64,000 nt of DNA from JL08 sp963765555 (GTDB lineage Bacteria; Pseudomonadota; Alphaproteobacteria; Rhodobacterales; Rhodobacteraceae): assembly GCA_963765555.1 (NCBI GenBank), contig CAVXWX010000006.1, positions 109,987 to 173,986 of the forward strand, in the 5' to 3' direction. Position 1 is the stretch's first letter. Each line of letters opens with the position of its first letter. Of the stretch, positions 48,432 to 57,437 are shown in pieces. The notes under the pieces are model-generated. The model saw nothing but the letters and a program-made list of their open reading frames with translations, was not told the origin of the DNA and searched no databases. Both the position numbers and the translations under genes were made by a program.

Positions 48432-48803
48432 TTAGCCCGCGCTGTACTGGCGCAGCACGTCCAGCGGCACAATCGCCAGCGCGCGTTTGTGGGTTGCGCC
48501 CAGATTGACCTGCGGCGCGCAGCCTTCGTCATGTGCCTGCAAAAACCGGCTGGCACACAGGCACCACGCATCGCCGTCTTTCAATCCGGCAAAGCCGAAT
48601 TCGGGGCGTGGCGTGCTCAGGTCATTGCCGACATATTTGGAAAACGCCAGAAATTCCGCCGTCATGATCGCGCACACGGTATGCGAGCCCTGATCGGCGG
48701 CGCAGGTGTTGCAATGGCCGTCGCGGAAAAACCCTGTCATCGGGTCGGTGCCGCAGATCAATAGCGGGCCGCCGAGCACGTTCACACTGTCGTCTTTTTC
48801 CAT
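48432..48803 (-). CDS. DUF2237 family protein
   Basis: This 123-residue protein carries the DUF2237 pattern: NVLGGPLLICGTDPMTGFFR, DGHCNTCAADQGSHTVCAIM, TAEFLAFSKYVGNDLSTPRP, EFGFAGLKDGDAWCLCASRF and a final ATHKRALAIVPLDVL. Several conserved cysteines and the compact size suggest a small cytosolic metal- or redox-linked fold, but no activity is known to me for this family. It starts nine bases behind the serine hydrolase gene and is likely co-transcribed with it. Confidence 0.85.
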   Translation of the reverse strand: MEKDDSVNVLGGPLLICGTDPMTGFFRDGHCNTCAADQGSHTVCAIMTAEFLAFSKYVGNDLSTPRPEFGFAGLKDGDAWCLCASRFLQAHDEGCAPQVNLGATHKRALAIVPLDVLRQYSAG

Positions 48804-48812
48804 GTCTCCCCC

Positions 48813-49976
48813 TTACAGGCTGTTGGCGATGGCGCGGAACATATCGACATTTGCGTCATTCACCCCGTCATCGCGAAAATTGCGGTCCGCGCCGGTGGTG
48901 GCGATCACCACGCCGCTGTTCTGGTCCACATAGACGTATTGGCCGTAAATTCCACGCCCCATAAACTCGCCGTCCGGCGCGTCCTTGGGCACCCACCACT
49001 GATAGCCATAGCCGATATCGCCCGCCTGTGTGGGCGCGCTGGCGCGGGTCGAGGCCGCAACCCACCCTGCCGGAACGATCTGCTGGCCGTTGTAGAACCC
49101 GTTTTGCAAAAACATCTGGCCAAAGCGCGCATAATCGCGCGTGCTCAGGTTCAGCCCGCCCAGCACAAAGGCGGTGCCTGCCCCGTCAGTGATATATAGC
49201 GGCGATTGTTCCAGCCCGAGCGGGGCGATGATTTTTTCCGACAGCAGATCGGGGATGGTGCGCCCCGTCGCGCCCCGGATCACCATGGCGATCACATGGG
49301 TGTCGATGGACACATATTGCCATGTCTCGCCGGGGGCGATGAAGGTTTCGGTGAGGCCGGCGGCGAAATCATCCATCCGCCCGCCGAGGGCCAGCACCCG
49401 CCCCATGCGGTTGATATCGGAATTGAAATCCAGATAATCCTCGTCAAATGTCACACCGCTGGCCATATGCAGCACGTTTTTGATGCTCGCCCCGTCATAA
49501 GCGCCGCCTGTCAGCGACGGGGCATATTTTGTCACCGGATCATCAAGCGAGGCAATCGCGCCTTCGTCCAGCAGGATGCCGAACAGGGCCGACAGAAAGC
49601 TTTTGGCGACAGACCACGAGATGCGCCGGTCCTGTGCCGTGGTGCCCAGATAGTATTCTTCGAACACGATCTGCCCGTCTTTCAGCACGACAAGCGAGGT
49701 GACGGCGCGTTCGGCCACCCAAGCGTCGACTGCGGCGGGCAGGGTGGTTTCGGGGCCATAGGGCAGATCGGTTGTCGGCCCGGTGCCGCGCGGTACCTCG
49801 ACGGTCAGGAATGCGCTGTCCATCGTGCTGAAATTGGCCACGATCTTTTCGGGGCTGAACAGGGAATTCACCGCCATCAGGCGGCTGATTTCATCCTTTT
49901 TCCAAAGCCAGACAACGGCTGCCGCCAGAATCAGCGCCAGCAGGGCACGGCCCAGCCATTTTCCGAGTGTTCGCAT
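48813..49976 (-). CDS. serine hydrolase, beta-lactamase class C family
   Basis: The protein has an N-terminal membrane anchor or uncleaved signal (GRALLALILAAAVVWLW) and a beta-lactamase/penicillin-binding-like domain outside the membrane. The nucleophile motif S-x-x-K is in ISWSVAKSFLSAL, with the Tyr-box equivalent QYVSIDTHV and a C-terminal GYGYQWWVP region. Such proteins are mostly esterases or D-aminopeptidases, not drug-resistance enzymes. I chose the ATG at 49976, directly before the helix; a reading from 50018 adds 14 unlike residues. About 387 residues result. Confidence 0.85.
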   Translation of the reverse strand: MRTLGKWLGRALLALILAAAVVWLWKKDEISRLMAVNSLFSPEKIVANFSTMDSAFLTVEVPRGTGPTTDLPYGPETTLPAAVDAWVAERAVTSLVVLKDGQIVFEEYYLGTTAQDRRISWSVAKSFLSALFGILLDEGAIASLDDPVTKYAPSLTGGAYDGASIKNVLHMASGVTFDEDYLDFNSDINRMGRVLALGGRMDDFAAGLTETFIAPGETWQYVSIDTHVIAMVIRGATGRTIPDLLSEKIIAPLGLEQSPLYITDGAGTAFVLGGLNLSTRDYARFGQMFLQNGFYNGQQIVPAGWVAASTRASAPTQAGDIGYGYQWWVPKDAPDGEFMGRGIYGQYVYVDQNSGVVIATTGADRNFRDDGVNDANVDMFRAIANSL

Positions 49977-50051
49977 TCCGTGTTCTTTCTGTTTGTCCCG
50001 GCCCTGCCACAGAAACATGACGGGCAGGGGGGTGCAATCCCGTGCGTGGGG

Positions 50052-51086
50052 TCAGGGCGGGGTTGGTGCCCATCTGACCCAGCGGCCATGAAAATCGGCG
50101 CGCCCCAACGGGATGGTCAGATCACCGGGCCAAAGCCGCAGGGTCAGCGCCGCGCCGCCCGCATCGCCATCGTTTTCGTAAGAAAGCCATGCCAGCGGGC
50201 TGTCCGGTGTGGCCTGTGTGCCCGCCGTTTCGATCAGGGCGCGGCCCCTGTGCGCGGCCTCGGGCGGAAAATACTGCCATGCAACGGTGTGATAGATCAG
50301 GTGCAGATGGCCCGCAGGCGCGGTGTTCAGGCGCGTTTCCAGCCAGTTGATCGCGTCGCCCTGATCCACCACGGCCGAAAGCGTGGTGATGGCGGCGCGG
50401 GTCAGGCGGGCGCGATGGGGTTGATCGGGCCAGAGATAGGCCATCAGCCGCAAGGCCTGATCGGGGTCATGCGCGTTGATCGGGTTCAGATCAACGCCGC
50501 GCCGGTCTGCGACGCGCACCGGGGCCGGCGCGGGCATGTCACCGTCCCAATCGGGCGTCAGCACCAGTGGCGCGTTTTGCGGCCCCAGATGGCCCTGCGC
50601 GGTGTCCAGCGCATAGTGATCCCACATCAGGTTCAAGCCCGCGCTGGTCCCCAGTTCGGAAGTGACGAACGGCAGGTCATGGCGCGCCGCCAGCCAGTGG
50701 GCCGCAGCGATCAGGGGCGCGCTGCGCCGTACCTCGTTGGTTTGGGGGGCGCTTTTGATCCAGTCGCGCAGGAACGGTTCGTGATCTTGCAGCGCGGCCA
50801 GAACCTGTGCGCCCAGCACATCATCGGCCACCTGATGCGGGGGGTAGACCGCCGCCAGCGCGGGCGCACGGCCCGTCAGCACCAGCGCATGCAATCCGCC
50901 GGCAATGCGCAAGGGAAGCGACGCACCATTGGGCCCAAGATCGCCCGGCCAGTTGGCGCAGATTTGCCCCAGTTCTGAACGTTCCGGCCAGTCGCGCGCC
51001 AACAGGCGCAACAACTGCCCCATGAAGGCCGAGCCGAGGTTTTCGCAAGACCCTGCCTGACTGAGGAATGCCGCGCGCAGGGTCAC
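50052..51086 (-). CDS. DUF2332 family protein
   Basis: This 344-residue cytosolic protein fits DUF2332. It has an N-terminal helical part (AFLSQAGSCENLGSAFMGQL), RIAGGLHALVLTGRAPALAA, a central PFVTSELGTSAGLNLMWDHY whose Gly-rich loop resembles a Rossmann-like methyltransferase loop, VDLNPINAHDPDQALRLMAY, HLIYHTVAWQYFPPEA and a C-terminal beta part. Some DUF2332 proteins are annotated as SAM-dependent-like, but the activity is not established to my knowledge. It overlaps the pth start region by four bases, so it is coupled to pth. Confidence 0.85.
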   Translation of the reverse strand: MTLRAAFLSQAGSCENLGSAFMGQLLRLLARDWPERSELGQICANWPGDLGPNGASLPLRIAGGLHALVLTGRAPALAAVYPPHQVADDVLGAQVLAALQDHEPFLRDWIKSAPQTNEVRRSAPLIAAAHWLAARHDLPFVTSELGTSAGLNLMWDHYALDTAQGHLGPQNAPLVLTPDWDGDMPAPAPVRVADRRGVDLNPINAHDPDQALRLMAYLWPDQPHRARLTRAAITTLSAVVDQGDAINWLETRLNTAPAGHLHLIYHTVAWQYFPPEAAHRGRALIETAGTQATPDSPLAWLSYENDGDAGGAALTLRLWPGDLTIPLGRADFHGRWVRWAPTPP

Positions 51087-51769
51087 CGGAAGCGATCAAC
51101 CAGCCGCTGCAGGGGCGAGCGCGGTTCTGGATCGGGGTCTTGGGCGGTTTCGGGCGGTTCGGACGGTGCTTTTTTAACTTGCGCCGAGGTGCTGGAACGT
51201 GGCGGATTGACCCGCAAGGCGACCGCGTTCATGAATTTCCCGCTGTCCCCTGCCGCCAGATGGGCAGCCCCGTCCGATATGCCGCGCAACACATCATCAA
51301 GCCAGTCCTGATCGGCCTTGGCAAAATCATGCAGCACATAGCCCGGCACGCGATCCTTGTGGCCGGGATGGCCGACGCCAAGGCGCACCCGCTGATAGGC
51401 ATCGCCGATATGCGCGTGCATCGAACGCAATCCGTTATGGCCCGCATGGCCGCCACCGGATTTGACCCGCACCTTGCCGGGGGCCAGATCAATCTCGTCA
51501 TGCAGGACAATCACGTCCTCGGGCTCCAGCTTGTAAAACCGCATGGCTTCGCCCACGGACTGGCCGGAATTGTTCATGAAGGTTTCGGGTTTCAGCAGGA
51601 TCACCTTGTCACTGCCAAAGCGGCCTTCGCTGATCACGCCCTGAAATTTCGATTTCCACGGGCCGAACCCGTGATCATCCGCGATCCGGTCCAGCGCCAT
51701 AAAGCCGATATTATGCCGGTTGCCCGCATATTTAGGGCCGGGGTTGCCTAATCCGACGATAAGTTTCAT
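51083..51769 (-). CDS. pth: peptidyl-tRNA hydrolase
   Basis: Pth recycles peptidyl-tRNA released from stalled ribosomes. The 228-residue protein begins KLIVGLGNPGPKYAGNRHNI with the catalytic His, and has KPETFMNNSGQSVGEAMRFY, IVLHDEIDLAPGKVRVKSGG with the catalytic Asp and GGHAGHNGLRSMHAHIGDAY. It carries a C-terminal extension of about 30 residues rich in Pro and Glu (KKAPSEPPETAQDPDPEP) beyond the E. coli length. rplY, its usual neighbour, lies just upstream, separated by a terminator. Confidence 0.96.
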   Translation of the reverse strand: MKLIVGLGNPGPKYAGNRHNIGFMALDRIADDHGFGPWKSKFQGVISEGRFGSDKVILLKPETFMNNSGQSVGEAMRFYKLEPEDVIVLHDEIDLAPGKVRVKSGGGHAGHNGLRSMHAHIGDAYQRVRLGVGHPGHKDRVPGYVLHDFAKADQDWLDDVLRGISDGAAHLAAGDSGKFMNAVALRVNPPRSSTSAQVKKAPSEPPETAQDPDPEPRSPLQRLVDRFR

Positions 51770-51860
51770 GGCAGGTGTCCGCTTTGGTTTGGTGTTGACC
51801 CTTCATGCCCGCAAATGGCGCGTGTTTCCAGTGGTGGCAAGGCGCATGGTGCGGCGCATA

Positions 51861-51889
51861 AAAAAACGGGGCCCGAAAGGCCCCGTTTT
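51861..51889 (-). terminator. Rho-independent terminator of rplY
   Basis: AACGGGGCC and GGCCCCGTT form a nine-base-pair stem with a short loop, followed on the leftward strand by seven T. It lies 22 bases behind the rplY stop and partly insulates pth. Confidence 0.9.
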
Positions 51890-51910
51890 CCGATTGTTTT
51901 CGCGTGACGA

Positions 51911-52567
51911 TCAATCGTCGGACTGTGCTGTCGCTTCGACTTCGTCTGCGGCGACTTCTTCGCCTTCATCCTCGTCTTCGTTATCGGCAGAGCGCAGGCC
52001 GGACGGCGCTGCGATGTTGGCGATCACGAAATCACGGTCGATTGTCGGCTTGGCACCGGCGGGCAGGGTGATCGACGAAATGGTGATCGTGTCACCCACG
52101 TCCAGACCTGTCAGATCGGCGGTCAGGCGCTCGGGGATATCGCCCGCTGTCACCTTCAGTTCGACCTCGGGGCGCACAACCGTCAGAACGCCACCGCGTT
52201 TCAGGCCGGGGCATGCGTCTTCGTTTTCAAAATCGACGTGAATGAACAGGTTGATTTGGGTGGTGCGCTTGAGGCGCATCAGGTCCAGATGTGTTGGCAG
52301 GTCTTTGACAACGTCGCGCTGGACGTTGCGGCAGATCACGCGCACATCATCGTGGCCGTCCATTTTCAGATTGAACAGGGTCGACAGAAAACGGCCCTGT
52401 TTCAGCTTTTTCAGCAGGGCGTTAAACGGAACGTTGATTGCAACGGGGTCAACACCACCGCCATACACAACGCCCGGAACCATGCCATCGCGGCGTGCCT
52501 GACGAGCGGCGCCCTTGCCTGTCCCCGTCCGTTCCAGGACTTCAAGATCAGGGATCTCTCCAGCCAT
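51911..52567 (-). CDS. rplY: 50S ribosomal protein L25 (CTC form)
   Basis: L25 binds 5S rRNA in the 50S central protuberance. The 218-residue long form has the N-terminal 5S-binding domain (GTGKGAARQARRDGMVPGVV, then RFLSTLFNLKMDG), the second TL5/CTC domain (INLFIHVDFENEDACPGLKR, GVLTVVRPEVELKVTAGDIP) and an acidic tail (NEDEDEGEEVAADEVEA). The start is the ATG at 52567. The order rplY-pth is conserved widely. A promoter must lie in the 150-base divergent region shared with the MFS gene. Confidence 0.95.
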   Translation of the reverse strand: MAGEIPDLEVLERTGTGKGAARQARRDGMVPGVVYGGGVDPVAINVPFNALLKKLKQGRFLSTLFNLKMDGHDDVRVICRNVQRDVVKDLPTHLDLMRLKRTTQINLFIHVDFENEDACPGLKRGGVLTVVRPEVELKVTAGDIPERLTADLTGLDVGDTITISSITLPAGAKPTIDRDFVIANIAAPSGLRSADNEDEDEGEEVAADEVEATAQSDD

Positions 52568-52717
52568 AATATTCTCCAATTTGATAAGGGCGGGACTCCT
52601 CCAAGGCTGTAGCCCCGCGTGAAAGCGCGCGTATAGACGGGATTTGCCGTGTTGAAAAGAGGCAGCGCGCCTCTTTTTATCTGGCGTTGGTTCCGGACGC
52701 GTGGCAGGTGTGGCCCC

Positions 52718-53870
52718 ATGTCGATCAGAGCCGATATCAGGATCAGCCGCGCCCCTTTGCTGGGGTTTATTGCCATTGGTCTGGTCTGGGCCGGTATATC
52801 CGCGCAAATCCCTGATCTAAAGGCACAAATTGGCGCAAGTGATGCCGATCTGGGGTTGATTTCGCTGGTGGCCAGTCTGGGCGCATTAAGCGCGATGTGG
52901 GTGGCACCGGTGTTTGACCGCATGTTTGGTGCGGCCTCGGCCCAGATGTGCACAGCCATCATGGCGGTGGCGCTGTTGCTGCCCGGATTTGCGCACAGCA
53001 TCTGGTTTTTCACCCTGGGGCTGATGATGGTATCGGCGGGGACGGGAATCGCCGATGTATTGTTGAACGCGCGCATTTCCGAGATTGAAAGCGCTGCGCG
53101 CCGCTCGCTTGATGAACCTGAACCATGCGATTTTTTCCTTTGCCTATGCGGGGGCTGCGGTACTGACCGGTTTCGCGCGCGAGGCGGGGTTGGGGCCGGT
53201 TACGATTTTTGCGATTATTTGCGCGGCGATATTGCTGATGTGCCTGTGGATGCGCGCGCCGCATCGCGAAAACGCACCGGATGCCGATATCGCGGACCGC
53301 CCCGTGGCGCGCGGCATTGTCTGGATTGGCGGGCTGGTGGTGATGGCGGCGCTGATGGCCGAACAGGCCACCGAAGGCTGGTCGGCGCTGCATCTGGAAC
53401 GCACCTTGGGGGCAGGGGCCGCCGAAGGATCGTTTGGCCCTGCGGTTCTGGGCCTGACCATGGGGTTCGGGCGGTTGTTCGGCCACGGGCTGGCGGCGCG
53501 GGTGCGTGACACGGTGATGATTACCATCGCCTGCCTGATTTCTGCCGCCGGTCTGGCGCTGGCCGCGTTCGCGCCGAATATTCTGGTGGCCTATTTCGGG
53601 TTCGGGATCATGGGGCTTGGGATTTCGGTGGTGATGCCGCTGGCGCTGGCGCTGGTGGGGCGCACCGTGCCGCCCGATGCGCGGGTGCACGCGCTGTCGC
53701 GCGCATCGCTGATCGGGTACGGGGCCTATTTTATCGGTCCGGCGATGATCGGGTTCGCGTCCGAGGCGTTCAGCCTGTCGGTGGCGTTTCTGCTGGTGTC
53801 GGTCTGGCTGGTTCTGGTGGCCGCGTTTCTGGTGCCGCTGCTGGCGCGGCGTGTCGCGGTGCGGGGATAA
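52718..53870 (+). CDS. MFS transporter (one frameshift)
   Basis: This 12-helix major facilitator protein has PLLGFIAIGLVWAGISAQIP in helix 1 and LGLISLVASLGALSAMWVAP in helix 2. The ALMAEQATEGWSALHLERTL region opens the second half, as in YfmO/FucP-type or Bcr-unlike permeases of the MFS_1 group that lack clear drug-exporter motifs. One extra T near 53115 interrupts NARISEIESAARRSL and MNLNHAIFSFAYAGA; removal gives 383 residues. The substrate is unknown. It is divergent from rplY and convergent with the sulfotransferase gene. Confidence 0.83.
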
Positions 53871-53876
53871 CGGGGC

Positions 53877-54506
53877 CTATAGCGTATGAACCAGATGGCC
53901 GCCCGCCTGCATGACCTGATCATATAATTCAAATTCGCGCGCGCGCGCCTTGCGCAAACGTGCCTCGATCTCCGGATCAAGCGGGGCAGGCGCATCGGGC
54001 GAGACATTTTTCTGTTTCAGAACAATCTCTTTTCCGAACCGGTCTGACAGAAAGCCGCGAAACAGCGGCTGGTGGTCATAGGCAAACAGGTGATGCACCA
54101 GAAGATCACCGCCCTTTTTCAGATTGCCCGAGGTCAGCATATTGTACTGGCTGCCGATACCGGCAAAGGCGGGGGGAGTATCGGAAATCACCGCCAGCAC
54201 AAAATCGTCAAAGCTGCACCCGTTGGTGCTGCGCGCACTGCCGGCGCGGCGCGGGCCGCTGCGGTAGCGGTACCAGCTTCGGATCTGATCGACGGGTTCG
54301 CGGATCACCGCCACGCGGTCGGGCACCAGATCGAACGTGTCGCGCAGGAACGGGGCGACCCTGGTGTGGAACCGTTGCGCCGTCATGTGCTTGCGCTGTT
54401 TGGAAAACACGATATCGGCGCGCGGCTTGAGCGCCATTTCCACGGCCGTTGTGCCGGTTTTGGGCACGGCAAAAAACGCCAGGGACTGATCGGAAAACAC
54501 CAACAT
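53877..54506 (-). CDS. sulfotransferase family protein
   Basis: The 209-residue protein shows the PAPS-binding 5'-phosphosulfate loop VPKTGTTAVEMAL near residue 14 and the 3'-phosphate motif VAVIREPVDQIRSWYRYRSG in the middle, so it should transfer sulfate from PAPS. Roseobacters often have such small enzymes for surface glycans or for small molecules; the acceptor cannot be derived. No membrane helix is seen. It lies 22 bases behind lldD in transcription order and could share its message. Confidence 0.83.
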   Translation of the reverse strand: MLVFSDQSLAFFAVPKTGTTAVEMALKPRADIVFSKQRKHMTAQRFHTRVAPFLRDTFDLVPDRVAVIREPVDQIRSWYRYRSGPRRAGSARSTNGCSFDDFVLAVISDTPPAFAGIGSQYNMLTSGNLKKGGDLLVHHLFAYDHQPLFRGFLSDRFGKEIVLKQKNVSPDAPAPLDPEIEARLRKARAREFELYDQVMQAGGHLVHTL

Positions 54507-54528
54507 GCCCTGTTCTAGCGCGCTTGTG

Positions 54529-55695
54529 TCAGTCTTGCCAACGGCCTTCGAAATCCTGCGGGATCAAAAGATCCTTGCGGCTTAGGTTTTTGACGTCGCG
54601 GTGCCCGACCAGCGCCATCGTCAGGTCCAGTTCCTTGTGGATGACGTTCAGTGCGGCGGTCACGCCTTCCTGCCCCATCGCGCCCAGACCGTAGACAAAG
54701 GCGCGCCCGATATAGGTGCCCTTGGCCCCCATCGCCAACGCCTTGAGCACGTCCTGACCGGAGCGGATGCCGCTATCAAGATGCACCTCGACGCTGTCGC
54801 CCACCGCATCAAGGATCGCGGGCAGCATCCGGATCGAGCTGAGCGCGCCGTCAAGCTGGCGCCCGCCATGGTTGGAGACGATAATGGCGTCGGCCCCGAC
54901 CTTGGCGGCCATCTTGGCATCGTCCGCGTCCAGTATCCCCTTGAGGATCACCTTGCCGTCCCACATGGAAATCAGTTGTTCGATCCGCTTCCAGTCCAGC
55001 GAATGATCAAACGCTTCGGCCGTCCACGACGACAGCGAACCGGGATCGGTGACGCCGGCGGCATGGCCGACGATATTGCCGAAAAAGCGGCGTTTGGTGC
55101 CCAGCATACCGAGGCCCCAGCGCACTTTTGTCATCATGTTGGCAACGGATTTTACCGTCAGCTTGGGCGGGGCGGACAGGCCGTTTTTGAGATCCTTGTG
55201 GCGCTGGCCCATGATTTGCAGATCAACGGTGATGACCAGCGCGGAACATCCCGCATCCTTGGCCCGCGCGATAAGGCGGCGCATGAAATCATCGTCTTTC
55301 AGGGTGTAGACCTGAAACCAGAACGGTTTGGTGGTGTTCTCGGCCACATCCTCGATCGAACAGATCGACATGGTGGACAGGGTAAAGGGCACGCCGAAGT
55401 CTTCTGCGGCGCGCGCGGCCTTGATCTCTCCATCGGCCGATTGCATGCCGGTCAGCCCGACAGGGGCCAGCGCGACGGGCATTGCCACGTCCTGCCCGAT
55501 CATCTGGCTGGCGGTGGTGCGCCCTGTCATGTCCACGGCGATGCGCTGGCGCAGGCGCAACTGATCGAAATCGGAACTGTTTTCGCGGAAGGTCTGTTCC
55601 GTCCAACTGCCGGATTCCGCGTAGTCGTAAAACATGCGGGGGGTGCGGCGCGCATAGATCCGCTTGAGATCGTCAATGGTGGTGATGACTGGCAT
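54529..55695 (-). CDS. lldD: L-lactate dehydrogenase, FMN-dependent (alpha-hydroxyacid oxidase family)
   Basis: This membrane-associated or cytosolic flavoenzyme oxidises L-lactate to pyruvate. The 388-residue protein has RTPRMFYDYAESGSWTEQTF, PVALAPVGLTGMQSADGEIK, FQVYTLKDDDFMRRLIARAK, VILKGILDADDAKMAAKVGA with the FMN-contacting Lys, VSNHGGRQLDGALSSIRMLP with the catalytic His-Gly-Gly-Arg, and IRSGQDVLKALAMGAKGTYI. The ATG at 55695 matches the family start; an ATG at 55731 or 55737 would add unlike residues. It is divergent from the nitroreductase gene, whose operators lie between the two starts. Confidence 0.9.
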   Translation of the reverse strand: MPVITTIDDLKRIYARRTPRMFYDYAESGSWTEQTFRENSSDFDQLRLRQRIAVDMTGRTTASQMIGQDVAMPVALAPVGLTGMQSADGEIKAARAAEDFGVPFTLSTMSICSIEDVAENTTKPFWFQVYTLKDDDFMRRLIARAKDAGCSALVITVDLQIMGQRHKDLKNGLSAPPKLTVKSVANMMTKVRWGLGMLGTKRRFFGNIVGHAAGVTDPGSLSSWTAEAFDHSLDWKRIEQLISMWDGKVILKGILDADDAKMAAKVGADAIIVSNHGGRQLDGALSSIRMLPAILDAVGDSVEVHLDSGIRSGQDVLKALAMGAKGTYIGRAFVYGLGAMGQEGVTAALNVIHKELDLTMALVGHRDVKNLSRKDLLIPQDFEGRWQD

Positions 55696-55777
55696 TTGGA
55701 CGGCCTTTTCCAAAGATTGGTAAATCTTCATTACCAATCACCTGAATTTTTGGCAACGCGACAAATGCACTTGAAAT

Positions 55778-55815
55778 TAGTGCGATATCGTATTAAATAG
55801 TGCGATATCGTATTA
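55778..55815. promoter_or_regulatory. tandem 18-base palindromic operators
   Basis: Two identical copies of TAGTGCGATATCGTATTA lie 20 bases apart (55778-55795 and 55798-55815). Each is an imperfect palindrome (14 of 18 positions) around a perfect CGATATCG core. They end 16 bases before the nitroreductase ATG and about 85 bases before the lldD start, so both promoters are within reach. The MarR-family gene at the end of the nitroreductase unit is the likely binder. Confidence 0.75.
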
Positions 55816-55831
55816 TATAGGAGTGTAGGAC

Positions 55832-56980
55832 ATGACCATAAGCCGCAGAAAAACACTGGCCCTGATCGGGGGCGGCAGCATTCTGGCCGCGACCGGTGCC
55901 GCTGGATTTGCCGTGACCCGAACCCCGCAAGACGCGATTGCCCCATGGGCGGCGGCTGGTGGGTATTCAGACCCGCGCATGCGCGCCTTAAGCCATGCCA
56001 TTCTGGCGCCCAACCCGCACAACCGTCAGCCGTGGAGTGTTGATCTGGGCACGCCGGATCAGGCGACACTCTATGTCGACACGGACCGTTTGCTGCCCCA
56101 TACCGACCCGTTCAGCCGCCAGATCGTGATTGGCCTGGGCTGTTTTCTTGAGGTGATGGCGCTGGCGGCCGCGCAGGATGGCTACCGCGTTGATTTTGAT
56201 CTGTTTCCGCAAGGCATGGCCGCTGACGCACTGGATCAGCGCCCCGTCGCAGTGGCGCGGTTCGAACCGGATGCGACAGGGGCGGAACCCGACCTGTTCG
56301 ATCAGATCCCGCACCGCCGCTCGCTCAAAGAGCCGTTTGATACGGCCCGCAAAGTTGCGGACGCGGAATTGGCGGCGCTGCATGCGTCCGTCAGATCGGG
56401 CAGCACCGTCGGGAGCAGCAATGACGCCGCACAGGTTGACACCCTGCGGGAATTGACGGCCCAGGCGTTCCTGACCGAGTTCGAAACACCATCCGCCTAC
56501 AAGGAAAGCGTTGATCTGTTCCGCATCGGCCACCGCGAGGTGAATGCAAACCCCGATGGTCTGGATTTTTCCGGCCCGATGTTTGAAGCGCTGCACCTGA
56601 CCGGCCTGTTCACCCGCGCAGGATCAATGGATCGCAACGGATATTCCTATACCTCGGCGGTGCAGATGGTGCAGGACACGGCGCGCACGGGCATGGCCTA
56701 TATCTGGCTGACAACGCAAACGAACACGCGGGTGGACCAGATCGCGGCGGGGCGCGATTGGGTGCGTGTGAACCTTGCGGCAACGGCGCTGGGCGTTGGG
56801 GTGCAACCGATGAGCCAGGCCTTGCAGGAATATCCGGAAATGGCCGCGTATTATAAGGCGGCACATTTGCATCTGGCGCCCGAGGGTGGGACCGTGCAAA
56901 TGTTAGGCCGACTGGGATACGGGCCACAGGTTGGGCACAGCCCGCGCTGGCCGCTGGAGGCAAAGATACGGAATGGATGA
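55832..56980 (+). CDS. Acg-like nitroreductase with twin-arginine signal
   Basis: The 382-residue protein has an N-terminal Tat-like signal (SRRKTLALIGGGSILAAT) and a nitroreductase-fold domain of the Acg type: ILAPNPHNRQPWSVDLG near residue 58, TDPFSRQIVIGLGCFLEVMA, DQIPHRRSLKEPF and VNLAATALGVGVQPMSQAL. Acg proteins bind FMN in a closed pocket and may store flavin rather than reduce nitro compounds. Export by Tat would place a folded flavoprotein in the periplasm. An AGGAG box precedes the ATG. It overlaps marR by eight bases. Confidence 0.85.
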   Translation: MTISRRKTLALIGGGSILAATGAAGFAVTRTPQDAIAPWAAAGGYSDPRMRALSHAILAPNPHNRQPWSVDLGTPDQATLYVDTDRLLPHTDPFSRQIVIGLGCFLEVMALAAAQDGYRVDFDLFPQGMAADALDQRPVAVARFEPDATGAEPDLFDQIPHRRSLKEPFDTARKVADAELAALHASVRSGSTVGSSNDAAQVDTLRELTAQAFLTEFETPSAYKESVDLFRIGHREVNANPDGLDFSGPMFEALHLTGLFTRAGSMDRNGYSYTSAVQMVQDTARTGMAYIWLTTQTNTRVDQIAAGRDWVRVNLAATALGVGVQPMSQALQEYPEMAAYYKAAHLHLAPEGGTVQMLGRLGYGPQVGHSPRWPLEAKIRNG

Positions 56981-57428
56981 ACAGGACGCCGGTGCCTATT
57001 TCACGCTGTTCAATGAAATCGGGATCATTGAACAGATCAGCCGCACCTTTCTTGAGGCGCGGTTGCCGGACGGGTTGCTGGTGTCGCATTTCGGGGTGGT
57101 CAGCCACCTGATACGGGTGGCGGACGGCCAGACGCCACTGGTTCTGGCCAACGCGTTTCAGGTGCCCAAAACCACGATGACCCATACGCTGGCGGGGCTT
57201 GAAAAACACGGGCTGGTCGAAATGCGCCCCAATCCGGATGACAAGCGGTCAAAGCGGGTGTGGCTGACGCCGCAAGGGCGCGCCTTTCGCAACGAAACGA
57301 TCCAACGCATGGTGCCGCTGTTCAAGGAACTGTCGCAGGACATTCCGCCTGAAAAGATCGCAGCGCTGATGCCGGTGCTGCAAGAGGTGCGCGCCAGCAT
57401 CGATGCCTTGCGCGACCGGCGGTCTTAA
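56973..57428 (+). CDS. MarR-family transcriptional regulator
   Basis: This 151-residue protein is a winged-helix dimer of the MarR family. The dimer helix is YFTLFNEIGIIEQISRTFLE, the HTH is LVLANAFQVPKTTMTHTLAG with the recognition helix TTMTHTLAGLEKHGLV, and the wing is RPNPDDKRSKRVWLTPQG. The gene overlaps the nitroreductase stop, so both are translated together and the regulator should control its own operon through the tandem palindromes upstream. The ligand is unknown. It converges with trpA, with ten bases between the stops. Confidence 0.9.
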   Translation: MDEQDAGAYFTLFNEIGIIEQISRTFLEARLPDGLLVSHFGVVSHLIRVADGQTPLVLANAFQVPKTTMTHTLAGLEKHGLVEMRPNPDDKRSKRVWLTPQGRAFRNETIQRMVPLFKELSQDIPPEKIAALMPVLQEVRASIDALRDRRS

Positions 57429-57437
57429 GGGTTTGTC

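Noticed and set aside
49206..50978. A 590-codon rightward frame across the serine hydrolase and DUF2332 genes
   Set aside because: It is antisense to two well-supported genes, with arginine- and glutamine-rich low-complexity translation.
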